From: Stakelama pacifica
GTDB taxonomy: Bacteria > Pseudomonadota > Alphaproteobacteria > Sphingomonadales > Sphingomonadaceae
Direction: 5' to 3'
Length of the DNA stretch: 64,000 nt
Assembly (NCBI RefSeq): GCF_004361835.1
Contig: NZ_SNWD01000004.1
Span: 124,001 to 188,000 of the forward strand
A program made the position numbers and the translations under genes. Positions 16,344 to 24,813 of the stretch are shown piece by piece (position 1 is the first letter of the stretch; every line of letters starts with the position of its first letter). Under the pieces are notes generated by a model. It ran no database searches. It saw only the letters and a program-made list of their open reading frames with translations, and was not told where the DNA came from.

Positions 16344-17554
16344 CCGAAAATCCTCGTAACTCTTTCCATGCCCTCAGCGAGCGCATCGACATCCGCAGCA
16401 CTGTTATAGACGCCGAAACTGGCGCGGGCGGTGGCATCGACGCCCAGCACCTCCATCAGCGGCTGCGCGCAATGATGGCCGGCGCGGATCGCGACGCGGC
16501 TTTCGTCCAATATGGTGCCGATGTCATGGGGATGTACCCCCGCTATCGTGAAACTGACGATGCCGGCGGAATCTTCGGGTCCGTACAGACGCACCGAATT
16601 GATCCGCGACAGCGCCTCGCGTGCCTGTCGCACCAGCGCAGCCTCATGCGCATGAATGCGATCAAGGCCGATGCCGCTGACATAGTCGATCGCGGCGGCA
16701 AGGCCGAGCGCACCGACGATGTGCGGCGTACCCGCTTCGAACCGTCCCGGCGGGGGGGCGTAGGTCGTGCGTTCGAACGTCACCTTGTCGATCATCGACC
16801 CGCCGCCCTGATACGGGGGCATGGCCTCCAGCAATTCGGGCCGCGCCCAGAGCGCGCCGATACCGGTCGGGCCGTAGAGCTTATGCCCGCTGAACGCATA
16901 GAAATCGCAATCGAGCGCAGCGACATCGACGCCCATGCGCGGCACCGCCTGGCACCCGTCGAGCAATAGCTTCGCGCCCGCGCCATGCGCGATATCGGCG
17001 GCGCGGCGCGCATCGAGCACCGATCCCAGCACGTTCGAGATATGCGCGAGCGCAACCAGCTTATGCCGGTCGGTAATCATCGCCGCCATCGCGTCGAGAT
17101 CGATGCGGTGATCTTCGGTCAACGGCACGACATCGATCTCGGCACCAACGCGCTCCGCCACCATCTGCCAGGGCACGATATTGGAATGATGTTCGAGCGC
17201 TGAGAGCAGGATACGGTCGCCCACCTTCAACTGGCTTCCCGCCCAGCATTGCGCGACCAGATTGATCGCCTCGGTCGCGCCACGCGTGAACACGATCTCG
17301 TCGGCCGAACCTGCGTTGAGGAAGCTGGCGACCTTGCGCCGCGCCGCTTCGTACGCGAGCGTCATATCGGCTGAGCGCTGATACACGCCGCGATGCACGG
17401 TCGCATAGCTTTCGCCATAGGCACTCGTGATCGCGTCGATCACCGGCTTCGGCTTTTGTGCCGTCGCGGCGGTATCGAGATACGCCCAGCCTTCCGGGAT
17501 CGCCGGAAAATCGGCGAGCACGTCGAGCGGGCGGGTGTCGGTGGTGATGGTCAT
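16340..17554 (-). CDS. sufS: Cysteine desulfurase SufS
   Basis: PLP-dependent group II cysteine desulfurase (404 aa) that takes sulfur from cysteine for cluster assembly. Seen: YLDTAATAQKPKPV near the start, RGATEAINLVA, SALEHHSNIVPWQ, the PLP-lysine site FYAFSGHKLYGPTG, and the catalytic Cys (about C362) in RAGHHCAQP. ATG 17554 shares a base with the sufD stop (TGATG); the long frame upstream of it is a sufD shadow. No separate sufE is visible in the operon, so the sulfur acceptor must be SufBCD itself or a gene elsewhere. Confidence 0.96.
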   Translation of the reverse strand: MTITTDTRPLDVLADFPAIPEGWAYLDTAATAQKPKPVIDAITSAYGESYATVHRGVYQRSADMTLAYEAARRKVASFLNAGSADEIVFTRGATEAINLVAQCWAGSQLKVGDRILLSALEHHSNIVPWQMVAERVGAEIDVVPLTEDHRIDLDAMAAMITDRHKLVALAHISNVLGSVLDARRAADIAHGAGAKLLLDGCQAVPRMGVDVAALDCDFYAFSGHKLYGPTGIGALWARPELLEAMPPYQGGGSMIDKVTFERTTYAPPPGRFEAGTPHIVGALGLAAAIDYVSGIGLDRIHAHEAALVRQAREALSRINSVRLYGPEDSAGIVSFTIAGVHPHDIGTILDESRVAIRAGHHCAQPLMEVLGVDATARASFGVYNSAADVDALAEGMERVTRIFG

Positions 17555-18639
17555 CACAATGCAGCCTCCAGCCAGCGGCCTGCATCTTCGGCGAATGCCT
17601 CGCGCACCGCTTCCTCGCCGATCCGGTCCATCGCGTCGCCCACAAAGGCGCGGGTCAGGAGCGCGCGGGCGCGGCCCTTCGACAGCCCCCGGCTTTCGAG
17701 GTAAAACAATGCGCGCTTGTCGAGTTCGCCGACCGTCGCGCCATGCGCGCATTTCACGTCATCGGCGAAGATTTCCAGCTCAGGCTTCAGATTTACCTGT
17801 GCCGTGCGGTCGAGCAGCAGGCCGCGAAGCGATTGTTCGCCGTCGGTCTTCTGGGCATGGCGCTTGACCTCTACCCGCGCGGCGAGGCTGGCGACCGACG
17901 TATCGGCAGCGACCGCGCGCCAGATCTGGCGGCTCGACCCTTCGGGTTCGGCATGATCGACGACGACCGCCGCCTCCTGCCGCTGCTCGCCGCGTGTCAG
18001 CAGCGCGCCGCCCATTTCGGCATAGGCACCCGTACCCGACGCACGGATCGCGCCATCGATACGGCTACCCATTCCACCTGCGCCAAGGAAGACCGACACA
18101 AGGCTCGCCGCCTCGGCAACATTCGCCTCATCGCGGATCGACACGAAACCAGCCGACTGCATCAGCCGCACCGAGCGCATCAGCCGCGCGCCGCGCGCAA
18201 GGCTGATCTGCGTCAGGCGGTTGGCCCAGCCGGTTCCGGCATAGCTTTCCACGACTGACGCGGTCGCATCTTCGCCCAGTTCGATTCGGGCAGGCACATG
18301 ATTGTCCGCGCCGGTGCCGATATGGACGATCTGGATTGTCTCGGTCGCCGCCCCCTTGTCGAGGCTGAGCCGCCAGCCCTCGCCTGCTGCGAGGCGGCCG
18401 AGCGGATGCTCGCTTGCCTCTCCGATCGCGGTGACCTGCACCGGGCCGGGACGGCTGTGCGTCGGATCGAACACTCCGTCGATAAAGGCAAGGCGTGGCC
18501 CTTCGATATCGAGGAACAGCGCGGACGGCACGACATCGGGGGCGGTGTGATCGGACCGGGCCGCCGCTTCCAGCGCAGCCATGTCCGACCATTTCCACGC
18601 CTCCTGACGTTTGGTGGGAAGGTCGAGCGTTCCGGTCAT
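17554..18639 (-). CDS. sufD: Fe-S cluster scaffold subunit SufD
   Basis: Partner of SufB in the SufBC2D scaffold complex. At 361 aa it is shorter than E. coli SufD (about 420) but has the right layout: N-terminal helical part with KRQEAWKWSDMA, a long right-handed beta-helix of repeating short strands, and the diagnostic C-terminal segment DDVKCAHGATVGELD followed by LFYLESRGLSKGRARALL. ATG 18639 overlaps the sufC stop by four bases. It lies between sufC and sufS. Confidence 0.94.
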   Translation of the reverse strand: MTGTLDLPTKRQEAWKWSDMAALEAAARSDHTAPDVVPSALFLDIEGPRLAFIDGVFDPTHSRPGPVQVTAIGEASEHPLGRLAAGEGWRLSLDKGAATETIQIVHIGTGADNHVPARIELGEDATASVVESYAGTGWANRLTQISLARGARLMRSVRLMQSAGFVSIRDEANVAEAASLVSVFLGAGGMGSRIDGAIRASGTGAYAEMGGALLTRGEQRQEAAVVVDHAEPEGSSRQIWRAVAADTSVASLAARVEVKRHAQKTDGEQSLRGLLLDRTAQVNLKPELEIFADDVKCAHGATVGELDKRALFYLESRGLSKGRARALLTRAFVGDAMDRIGEEAVREAFAEDAGRWLEAAL

Positions 18640-19379
18640 GCGGTCACCTCGGCATAGCCTTCGCGTTCGAGCTCAACCGCCAGTTCCGGCCCGCCCGAAC
18701 GCACGATGCGGCCATCGACCAGTACATGCACCACGTCCGGCTCCACATAATCGAGCAGCCGCTGATAATGGGTGATGAGCAACACGCCCTTGTCGGGCTT
18801 GCGCATGATACGGTTGATCCCCTCGCCCACCGCCTTCAGCGCGTCGATATCGAGGCCGGAATCGGTTTCGTCGAGGATCGCGAATTTGGGATCGAGAATG
18901 CCCATCTGGACCATCTCGTTGCGCTTCTTCTCTCCGCCCGAAAAGCCCACATTAACCGGGCGTTTGAGCATTTCCTGATCCATGCCGAGCGCATCCGCCT
19001 GAGCGCGGGCGAGCTTCAGGAATTCGGCGCCCGACAGCGGCCCTTCGCCGCGCGATGCGCGCTGTGCGTTCAGCGCTTCACGCAGAAACTGCACGTTCGA
19101 GATACCGGGAATTTCGACCGGGTACTGAAAGCCCAGAAACAACCCGGCGGCGGCGCGTTCATGCGCTTCCATATCGAGCAGCGCTTCGCCCGCAAATGTC
19201 ACCGATCCGTCGGTCACTTCATATTCGGGGCGACCGCCCAGCACATAGCCAAGCGTCGATTTACCTGCACCGTTCGGTCCCATGATCGCATGGACCTGAC
19301 CAGCGGCGACCTCGAGGTTCAGCCCTTTGAGGATTTCCTTGCCGTCGATCGCGGCGTGAAGATTTTCGATTTTCAGCAT
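18636..19379 (-). CDS. sufC: SUF ATPase SufC
   Basis: ABC-type ATPase (247 aa) that powers the SufBC2D scaffold. Seen: Walker A GPNGAGKST, the signature GFSGGEKKRNEM, Walker B FAILDETDSGLDIDAL and the H-loop LLITHYQRLLDYV. The ATG at 19379 has TCAGGAACTGCC upstream and begins [17 protein letters not shown]; the in-frame upstream ATG at 19400 gives only a short extension. The start overlaps the end of the unknown gene by 7 nt. Confidence 0.96.
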   Translation of the reverse strand: MLKIENLHAAIDGKEILKGLNLEVAAGQVHAIMGPNGAGKSTLGYVLGGRPEYEVTDGSVTFAGEALLDMEAHERAAAGLFLGFQYPVEIPGISNVQFLREALNAQRASRGEGPLSGAEFLKLARAQADALGMDQEMLKRPVNVGFSGGEKKRNEMVQMGILDPKFAILDETDSGLDIDALKAVGEGINRIMRKPDKGVLLITHYQRLLDYVEPDVVHVLVDGRIVRSGGPELAVELEREGYAEVTA

Positions 19380-19876
19380 GGCAGTTCCTGATTTCGGCAT
19401 GGCGGCGACGATCCGCTGATCGTGATGGCCGGTGAGAATGTCTTGTCTTCGGGTTTGGGCGGCAGCTTCACGATCTGATCGCTGGCGGTGTCGTCGTCAC
19501 CACCACCGACCGGGCCGACCGCCGGAATTTTGGGCTTTTCGGGCTGGACCAGCTTCGGAATGGTGAAGCGCGGTTTTCCGTCACTGCTGTCGGGCATTTC
19601 ACGCCGGATCGCGGCGAGCTGTTCGGGCGCGGCATTACCGCACGCGCTCTTCGCATCGTCCGAAACGCAGTCGAGAAAATCGGCGCAGGCGGTCGCGTCG
19701 ATCCGCTTCACCCCGCTGCCCTTCAACACCCGGCAATTGGCAAGGCCGCCGCCAGCGCGCCGGTCGAATACCAGCGTCACCAGCCCGGCCTTCGCCTCGA
19801 CGACGATTTCGTCGCCGACGGTTTCCTCGGGCACCGTCTGCGCGGTCAGGAGAAGGGACAGCGCGGCGAGGATCAC
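19373..19876 (-). CDS. Hypothetical exported protein inside the suf operon
   Basis: A 167-aa protein between sufB and sufC, overlapping both (GTGA start overlap with the sufB stop; 7-nt overlap with sufC), so clearly part of the operon. The N-terminus ([14 protein letters not shown]) is hydrophobic and could export the rest to the periplasm. The body has four Cys in [25 protein letters not shown], and then a long Pro/Lys/Asp-rich low-complexity tail ending [12 protein letters not shown] with two more Cys. I recognise no family. An exported Cys-containing protein in an Fe-S operon is odd; it could be a passenger or have a sensing or chaperone role. Confidence 0.75.
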   Translation of the reverse strand: MILAALSLLLTAQTVPEETVGDEIVVEAKAGLVTLVFDRRAGGGLANCRVLKGSGVKRIDATACADFLDCVSDDAKSACGNAAPEQLAAIRREMPDSSDGKPRFTIPKLVQPEKPKIPAVGPVGGGDDDTASDQIVKLPPKPEDKTFSPAITISGSSPPCRNQELPC

Positions 19877-21339
19877 CCCACGCTTCCTTCCAGCGAGATA
19901 CCGAGCAGCTTCTGCGCTTCGACCGCGAATTCCATCGGAAGCTGTTTCAGCACTTCCTTGGCGAATCCGTTGACGATCAGCGCGACCGCCGCTTCCTCGT
20001 CCAGCCCGCGCTGCATCGCGTAGAACAGCTGGTCCTCGGAGATTTTCGAGGTTGTCGCTTCATGTTCGATCTGCGCGCTGGGGTTCTTCACCTCGATATA
20101 GGGCACGGTATGCGCGCCGCACTGATCGCCGAGCAACAGGCTGTCGCACTGGGTGAAGTTGCGGACATTTTCCGCCGACGGCCCGACGCGGACCAGCCCG
20201 CGATAGGTGTTGTCGCTGCGGCCCGCGCTGATCCCCTTCGAGATGATCGTCGAACGGCTGTTCTTGCCGTTATGGATCATCTTGGTGCCCGTATCGGCCT
20301 GTTGCCGGCCATTGGTCACCGCGACCGAATAGAATTCGCCGACGCTGTTTTCACCGTTCAGCACGCAGCTGGGATATTTCCAGGTGATCGCGCTGCCGGT
20401 TTCGACCTGCGTCCAGCTCACCTTCGAATTCTTGCCCTGACACAGCGCGCGCTTGGTGACGAAATTATAGATGCCGCCTTTGCCGTTCTCATCGCCCGGA
20501 TACCAGTTTTGAACGGTCGAATATTTGATCTCGGCATCGTCGAGAGCGATCAGTTCGACCACCGCGGCGTGAAGCTGGTTTTCATCGCGCATCGGCGCGG
20601 TGCAGCCTTCGAGATAGCTGACATAGCTGCCCTTGTCGGCGACGATTAGCGTGCGTTCGAACTGGCCGGTATTTTCGGCATTGATGCGGAAATAGGTCGA
20701 CAGCTCCATCGGGCAGCGAACGCCCTCGGGAATGTAAACAAAGGTGCCATCCGAAAAGACCGCCGCGTTCAGACAGGCGAAGAAATTGTCGCGCGTCGGC
20801 ACGACCTTGCCCAGCCATTTTTTGACCAGTTCGGGATGCTTCTGGATCGCTTTTGAAATCGACAGGAAGATGACGCCCGCATCCTCCAGCTCCTTGCGGA
20901 AGGTGGTGGCGACCGAAACCGAATCGAACACCGCATCAACCGCGACCTTGCGCGCGCCCTCGACCCCGGCGAGCACCTTTTGCTCCTCGATCGGGATGCC
21001 GAGCTTTTCGTACGTCCGCTTGATCTCCGGATCGAGCTCGTCGAGGCTTTTGAGCGACGGCTTCTTTTTCGGCTCGGCGTAATAATAGGCGTTTTGATAA
21101 TCGACCATCGGGATGTCGAGCTTCGCCCAGTCGGGTTCGACCATCTCCTTCCACATGGCGAACGCCTTCAGCCGATAGTCGAGCATCCATTCGGGCTCTT
21201 CCTTCTTGGCCGAGATATAGCGAACGGTGTCCTCGTTCAGCCCCTTTGGCGCGAGCTCCTGCTCGACGTCCGAGGAGAATCCCCATTCATATTTCTTGTT
21301 CGCGGCGGCGAGCGCCTCTGCGTTCTTGGTAGCCATCAT
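19873..21339 (-). CDS. sufB: Fe-S cluster scaffold subunit SufB
   Basis: Core scaffold protein of the SUF system (488 aa, normal length). Seen: [26 protein letters not shown] near the N-terminus, the [30 protein letters not shown] segment, the [20 protein letters not shown] region with the conserved Cys, the long beta-helix, and [22 protein letters not shown] followed by [21 protein letters not shown] at the C-terminus. Two adjacent ATGs (21339 and 21336) follow a GGGAG site; the first overlaps the stop of the Rrf2 regulator as ATGA, so regulator and first suf gene are translationally coupled. Confidence 0.97.
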   Translation of the reverse strand: MMATKNAEALAAANKKYEWGFSSDVEQELAPKGLNEDTVRYISAKKEEPEWMLDYRLKAFAMWKEMVEPDWAKLDIPMVDYQNAYYYAEPKKKPSLKSLDELDPEIKRTYEKLGIPIEEQKVLAGVEGARKVAVDAVFDSVSVATTFRKELEDAGVIFLSISKAIQKHPELVKKWLGKVVPTRDNFFACLNAAVFSDGTFVYIPEGVRCPMELSTYFRINAENTGQFERTLIVADKGSYVSYLEGCTAPMRDENQLHAAVVELIALDDAEIKYSTVQNWYPGDENGKGGIYNFVTKRALCQGKNSKVSWTQVETGSAITWKYPSCVLNGENSVGEFYSVAVTNGRQQADTGTKMIHNGKNSRSTIISKGISAGRSDNTYRGLVRVGPSAENVRNFTQCDSLLLGDQCGAHTVPYIEVKNPSAQIEHEATTSKISEDQLFYAMQRGLDEEAAVALIVNGFAKEVLKQLPMEFAVEAQKLLGISLEGSVG

Positions 21340-21845
21340 GATACTCCCGCTGCCGTTTGGGCCGAGCTTGTCGAAGCCCCGCCCTCTTTGGCAGCAGATG
21401 AAGAAAAGGACCGCCCTTCGACAGGATCAGGGCGAACGGGATTATGGGTAAGCGATGCAAGCGAAATATCGGCGAGTGCGCCGCGCACCGCGCCGTTGAC
21501 GACTGCCCAGTGCGGGCGGACCGAGCAACTCGATTCCACCGCGCAATCGCCGCGCGAATGGTCGACACAGGCGGTCAGTGCGATCGGCCCCTCAATGGCC
21601 TCGACAATATCGGCAAGGTTGATCGCGGCGGGCGGCCGGGTCAGGCGAAAGCCGCCGCCCGTCCCGCGCGTCGATTCGATCAGCCCCGCCGAGGACAATT
21701 TGCTCACCAGCTTTTGCACCGTGGGCAGCGGGAGCGCCGTTTCCTGCGCAATCAGAGTCGCGTTCAGCCGCCCGCTCGCGCCGCAATGGCGCGCTGCGGC
21801 GGCCATCATCACGACCGCATAATCGGCTAGGCTGGAAAGTCTCAT
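21336..21845 (-). CDS. Rrf2-family SUF operon regulator with repeat-derived tail
   Basis: Fe-S or iron sensing repressor that heads the suf operon (169 aa). Seen: N-terminal winged helix [53 protein letters not shown], and a three-cysteine cluster segment with Cys in [17 protein letters not shown], as in IscR and the alphaproteobacterial SufR-like group. From about residue 131 ([15 protein letters not shown] to the end) the protein is encoded by a REP-like palindrome (21353-21440), so its last 35-40 residues are not ancestral. ATG 21845 is chosen because the Rrf2 domain begins there and GAGCGAATG precedes it. It shares overlapping start/stop bases with sufB. Confidence 0.92.
   Translation of the reverse strand: MRLSSLADYAVVMMAAAARHCGASGRLNATLIAQETALPLPTVQKLVSKLSSAGLIESTRGTGGGFRLTRPPAAINLADIVEAIEGPIALTACVDHSRGDCAVESSCSVRPHWAVVNGAVRGALADISLASLTHNPVRPDPVEGRSFSSSAAKEGGASTSSAQTAAGVS
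21353..21440. repeat. REP-like element, family B copy 2, inside the Rrf2 reading frame
   Basis: Begins CCGTTTGGGCCGAGCTTGTCGAAG and ends CCTTCGACAGGATCAGGGCGAACGG, the same arm pair as the element at 2837-2975. It lies entirely inside the regulator's coding sequence and sets its C-terminus. Confidence 0.8.
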
Positions 21846-21864
21846 TCGCTCCTGACGCGCTGCT

Positions 21865-21885
21865 ATTTGCGAACCATTCTCAAAT
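21865..21885. promoter_or_regulatory. Palindromic operator upstream of the suf operon (Fur/Rrf2-box-like)
   Basis: ATTTGCGAA-CCA-TTCTCAAAT: 9-bp half-sites with one mismatch around 3 bp, ending 20 nt before the regulator ATG. Read as a 7-1-7 site (TGCGAAC-C-ATTCTCA) it resembles a Fur box; it could equally be the Rrf2 protein's own site. Either would make the suf operon iron/Fe-S controlled. pyrD starts about 100 nt away on the other strand. Confidence 0.55.
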
Positions 21886-21981
21886 CGGATCAATTCGCTC
21901 CGATTGCCATGTGGCGATGCTTCGCCTCTGCGTCAACCATCGCTTTGACGAAGCGGCAAAGCGATGCGAAAGGCTGTGTCC

Positions 21982-22965
21982 ATGTCTTATCCAGCCCGCC
22001 CGCTTCTCTTCGCGCTCGATGCAGAGCGCGCGCATCATCTGACCATCGCCGCGATGAAGCGCTGGGGCGCGAGCGGGCTTGCCGGTGGCCCGGAACAGGG
22101 CCGCGAAGTGACGATTGCCGGGCTGACCTTTCCCAACCCAGTCGGGCTTGCCGCCGGGCTGGACAAGGATGCGCAGGCGATCGACGGATTTCTGGGGCTT
22201 GGCTTCGGACATGTCGAGGTGGGCACGCTGACACCCCGCCCCCAGCCGGGAAATCCACGCCCACGTCTGTTCCGGCTGCGCGAGGATGATGGAATCATCA
22301 ATCGCATGGGTTTCAACAATGGCGGGATCGACGCCGCGCTGCCGAGAATCAGGGCGGCGAAGCGCAAGGGCGTGCTTGGCGTCAATGTCGGCGCGAACAA
22401 GGATTCGACCGATCGCATCGCCGATTATGCGCATGGCGTGGCAAAGGCGGCACCGCACGCTGATTATGTGACGATCAATGTCAGTTCGCCCAACACGCCG
22501 GGCTTGCGCGATTTGCAGGACCCGGCGATGCTTCGCGAGTTGCTGGCCGGGTGCGATTCGGCGCGGAGCGGGGAATGGGGCCGTCGCCCGCTCTTTCTGA
22601 AAGTCGCTCCCGACCTTGAGAATGAACAGCTTCGCGCGATCACCGAAACCGCGATCGCCGGAAAGGCCGATGCGCTGATCGTCGGCAACACCACGATTTC
22701 GCGCCCCGCCTCGCTGACGTCGGGCAGTCGCGGCGAAACCGGCGGGCTGTCGGGTGCGCCGCTGCGCAGACTGGCGCGCGAAAAACTGGAAATCGCTGTC
22801 GAGGCAGCAGCAGGCGCGCTGCCGATCATCGCGGCGGGCGGGGTGGACAGCGCGGAGGAGGCACGGCTTCGCCTTGCCGCCGGAGCGACGCTGGTACAGC
22901 TCTATTCGGCGCTGATCTATCACGGTCCGGGCCTGCCCCGCCGCATCGTTCGCGGCCTCGCCTGA
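21982..22965 (+). CDS. pyrD: Dihydroorotate dehydrogenase (quinone), class 2
   Basis: FMN enzyme of pyrimidine synthesis, membrane-associated, oxidising dihydroorotate to orotate with quinone. At 327 aa it is class 2 by length and N-terminal helix (PARPLLFALDAERAHHLTI). Seen: NPVGLAAGLDKDAQ, FGHVEVGTLTPRPQPGNPRPRLFRL, NRMGFNN, the serine catalytic base in NVSSPNTPGLRDLQ (class 2 uses Ser), and the FMN phosphate loop IAAGGVDSAEEA. ATG 21982 with GAAAGG about 9 nt upstream is used; ATG 21964 would add six residues. Divergent from the suf regulator. Confidence 0.95.
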   Translation: MSYPARPLLFALDAERAHHLTIAAMKRWGASGLAGGPEQGREVTIAGLTFPNPVGLAAGLDKDAQAIDGFLGLGFGHVEVGTLTPRPQPGNPRPRLFRLREDDGIINRMGFNNGGIDAALPRIRAAKRKGVLGVNVGANKDSTDRIADYAHGVAKAAPHADYVTINVSSPNTPGLRDLQDPAMLRELLAGCDSARSGEWGRRPLFLKVAPDLENEQLRAITETAIAGKADALIVGNTTISRPASLTSGSRGETGGLSGAPLRRLAREKLEIAVEAAAGALPIIAAGGVDSAEEARLRLAAGATLVQLYSALIYHGPGLPRRIVRGLA

Positions 22966-23013
22966 CGCCACCCCCTCTTGCCTAACCGAGCCAGCGCGTT
23001 ACCCATTGGCACC

Positions 23014-24771
23014 ATGAAACGCGCCCTCTTCCTGTTCGCCGCGCTGATCGCGCCTGTCGCTGCTCCCGCCCAGACCCCCGCCGCCCCTGCCGAGGCAGAC
23101 AAAGGCGATCAGGGGATCGTCAGCGCAGCCGATCCGCGCGCCGTAGCAGCGGGCGTCGAAATCCTGCGCGAAGGCGGCAGTTCGGTCGATGCCGCGATCG
23201 CCACCATGCTCGCGCTCAACGTGGTCGAACCTTATAATTCGGGCATTGGCGGGGGCAGCTTCCTGCTCCATTCGGACGGCAAGATCGGCACCACGACGAG
23301 CTTTGACGGTCGCGAAACCGCTCCCCATGCGGCGACCGACACATGGTTTTACGACAAGGACGGCAAACCGCTCACCCATGCCGAAGCAGTGCCGGGCGGG
23401 CGCAGCGTCGGCGTGCCGGGCGATCTTCGCATGTGGGCAGAGGCGCATGAGCGCTTCGGGCGGCTCGCTTGGGCGAAGCTGTTCGAACCGGCGATCCGGC
23501 TCGCCCGCGGCGGTTTCGTCATAACGCCGCGCCTGTATCGCGCCTTTGTCATGGGCGGCGATCATATCGAGGCGGACGCGAAAAAAATCTTCACCGATGC
23601 GGATGGCAACTGGCTGCCCGTCGGCACATGGCTGCAAAATCCGGCTCAGGCCGATCTGTTGCAGTCGATTGCAGATCGCGGTGCCGATTCCTTCTATGTC
23701 GGTCCGGTCGCGCAGCAGATTGTGAACAAGGTCAACAATGCCGCGCGCAACCCGTCGAAAATGACGCTGGGCGATCTTGCCAGCTATCAGGCAAAGCAGC
23801 GCGACCCGGTGTGCGAACCCTATCGCAGCTATCGGATTTGCAGCATGGGCCCGCCTTCGTCGGGCGGGATCACGGTGCTGATGATCCTGAAGCAGCTCGA
23901 ACGCTTCGACCTGCACAAAATGGGCGTGAACAGCCCCGTTGCATGGCATCTGTTCGCCGAATCGCAGCGGCTCGCCTTTGCCGATCGCAACCGGTATATC
24001 GGCGATCCCGATTATGTGCACGTGCCGGTAAAGGGGATGCTCAACCCCGCGTATCTGGCAAAGCGGTCGCAGCTGATTTCGCCGGATACGACGCTTGGCA
24101 CCTACGAGCCGGGAACGCCCGCCGGTGCGCCCAAGCGCATCACCGCGCCGCAAAGCGAAGTTCCGGGGACCAGCCATATCGCCACCGCAGACCAATGGGG
24201 CAATGTCACCTCGGTCACCAGCACGATTGAGGGCTATTGGGGATCGGGTCTCGCCGTACAGGGAACGTTCCTCAACAACGAGCTGACCGATTTCGACATC
24301 GTGCCGACAGAGGATGGCTATCTTGTCGCCAACCGGGTCGAGGGCGGCAAAAGGCCGCGCAGTTCGATGTCGCCCACCATTGTCTATGGCCCCGACGGCA
24401 AAGTGCGTCTGGTCGTCGGCGCGGCAGGCGGCCCGACGATCATCGGTCAGGTGGCAAAAGCGATCATGGGCGTCATCGACTTTGACATGAGCGCGCAACA
24501 GGCAATCGCCACCGGGCTGATCTTTGCCCCTTCGGCAGGCGGCTATGCCGAGGCGGATACGCAGTTCGACGCGATGATGCCCGCGCTGGAAAAGCTGGGC
24601 GAAAATCTGAAGCTTGCGCCGCTGGGTGTGAAGGCGAATGCCATCGAACGGGTCGACGGCCATTGGGTCGGGGCCGCCGACCCGCGTAGCGAAGGTGTGG
24701 CGATGACCGAAGACGGCAAGGTGACAAAGATCGTACGCGCCGGAACCGACAAGAATCGCCCGGCAGAATAA
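23014..24771 (+). CDS. ggt: Gamma-glutamyltransferase
   Basis: Periplasmic N-terminal nucleophile hydrolase that cleaves gamma-glutamyl bonds of glutathione and related compounds. 585 aa, normal for the family. Signal peptide MKRALFLFAALIAPVAAPAQ. Seen: GQGIVSAADPRAVAAGVEILREGGS and NVVEPYNSGIGGGSF near the N-terminus, the FDGRETAP acid/base segment, and the autoprocessing site PGTSHIATADQWGNVTSVTS, whose Thr becomes the nucleophile of the small subunit, followed by GSGL and MSPTIVYGPDG with AAGGPTIIG. The start is the ATG opening the signal peptide. It stands 48 nt after pyrD on the same strand; no functional link seen. Confidence 0.94.
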   Translation: MKRALFLFAALIAPVAAPAQTPAAPAEADKGDQGIVSAADPRAVAAGVEILREGGSSVDAAIATMLALNVVEPYNSGIGGGSFLLHSDGKIGTTTSFDGRETAPHAATDTWFYDKDGKPLTHAEAVPGGRSVGVPGDLRMWAEAHERFGRLAWAKLFEPAIRLARGGFVITPRLYRAFVMGGDHIEADAKKIFTDADGNWLPVGTWLQNPAQADLLQSIADRGADSFYVGPVAQQIVNKVNNAARNPSKMTLGDLASYQAKQRDPVCEPYRSYRICSMGPPSSGGITVLMILKQLERFDLHKMGVNSPVAWHLFAESQRLAFADRNRYIGDPDYVHVPVKGMLNPAYLAKRSQLISPDTTLGTYEPGTPAGAPKRITAPQSEVPGTSHIATADQWGNVTSVTSTIEGYWGSGLAVQGTFLNNELTDFDIVPTEDGYLVANRVEGGKRPRSSMSPTIVYGPDGKVRLVVGAAGGPTIIGQVAKAIMGVIDFDMSAQQAIATGLIFAPSAGGYAEADTQFDAMMPALEKLGENLKLAPLGVKANAIERVDGHWVGAADPRSEGVAMTEDGKVTKIVRAGTDKNRPAE

Positions 24772-24813
24772 CAGAGACCAGCGCCGCAAACAGACGGCAG
24801 GTCAGGAGTGGAT

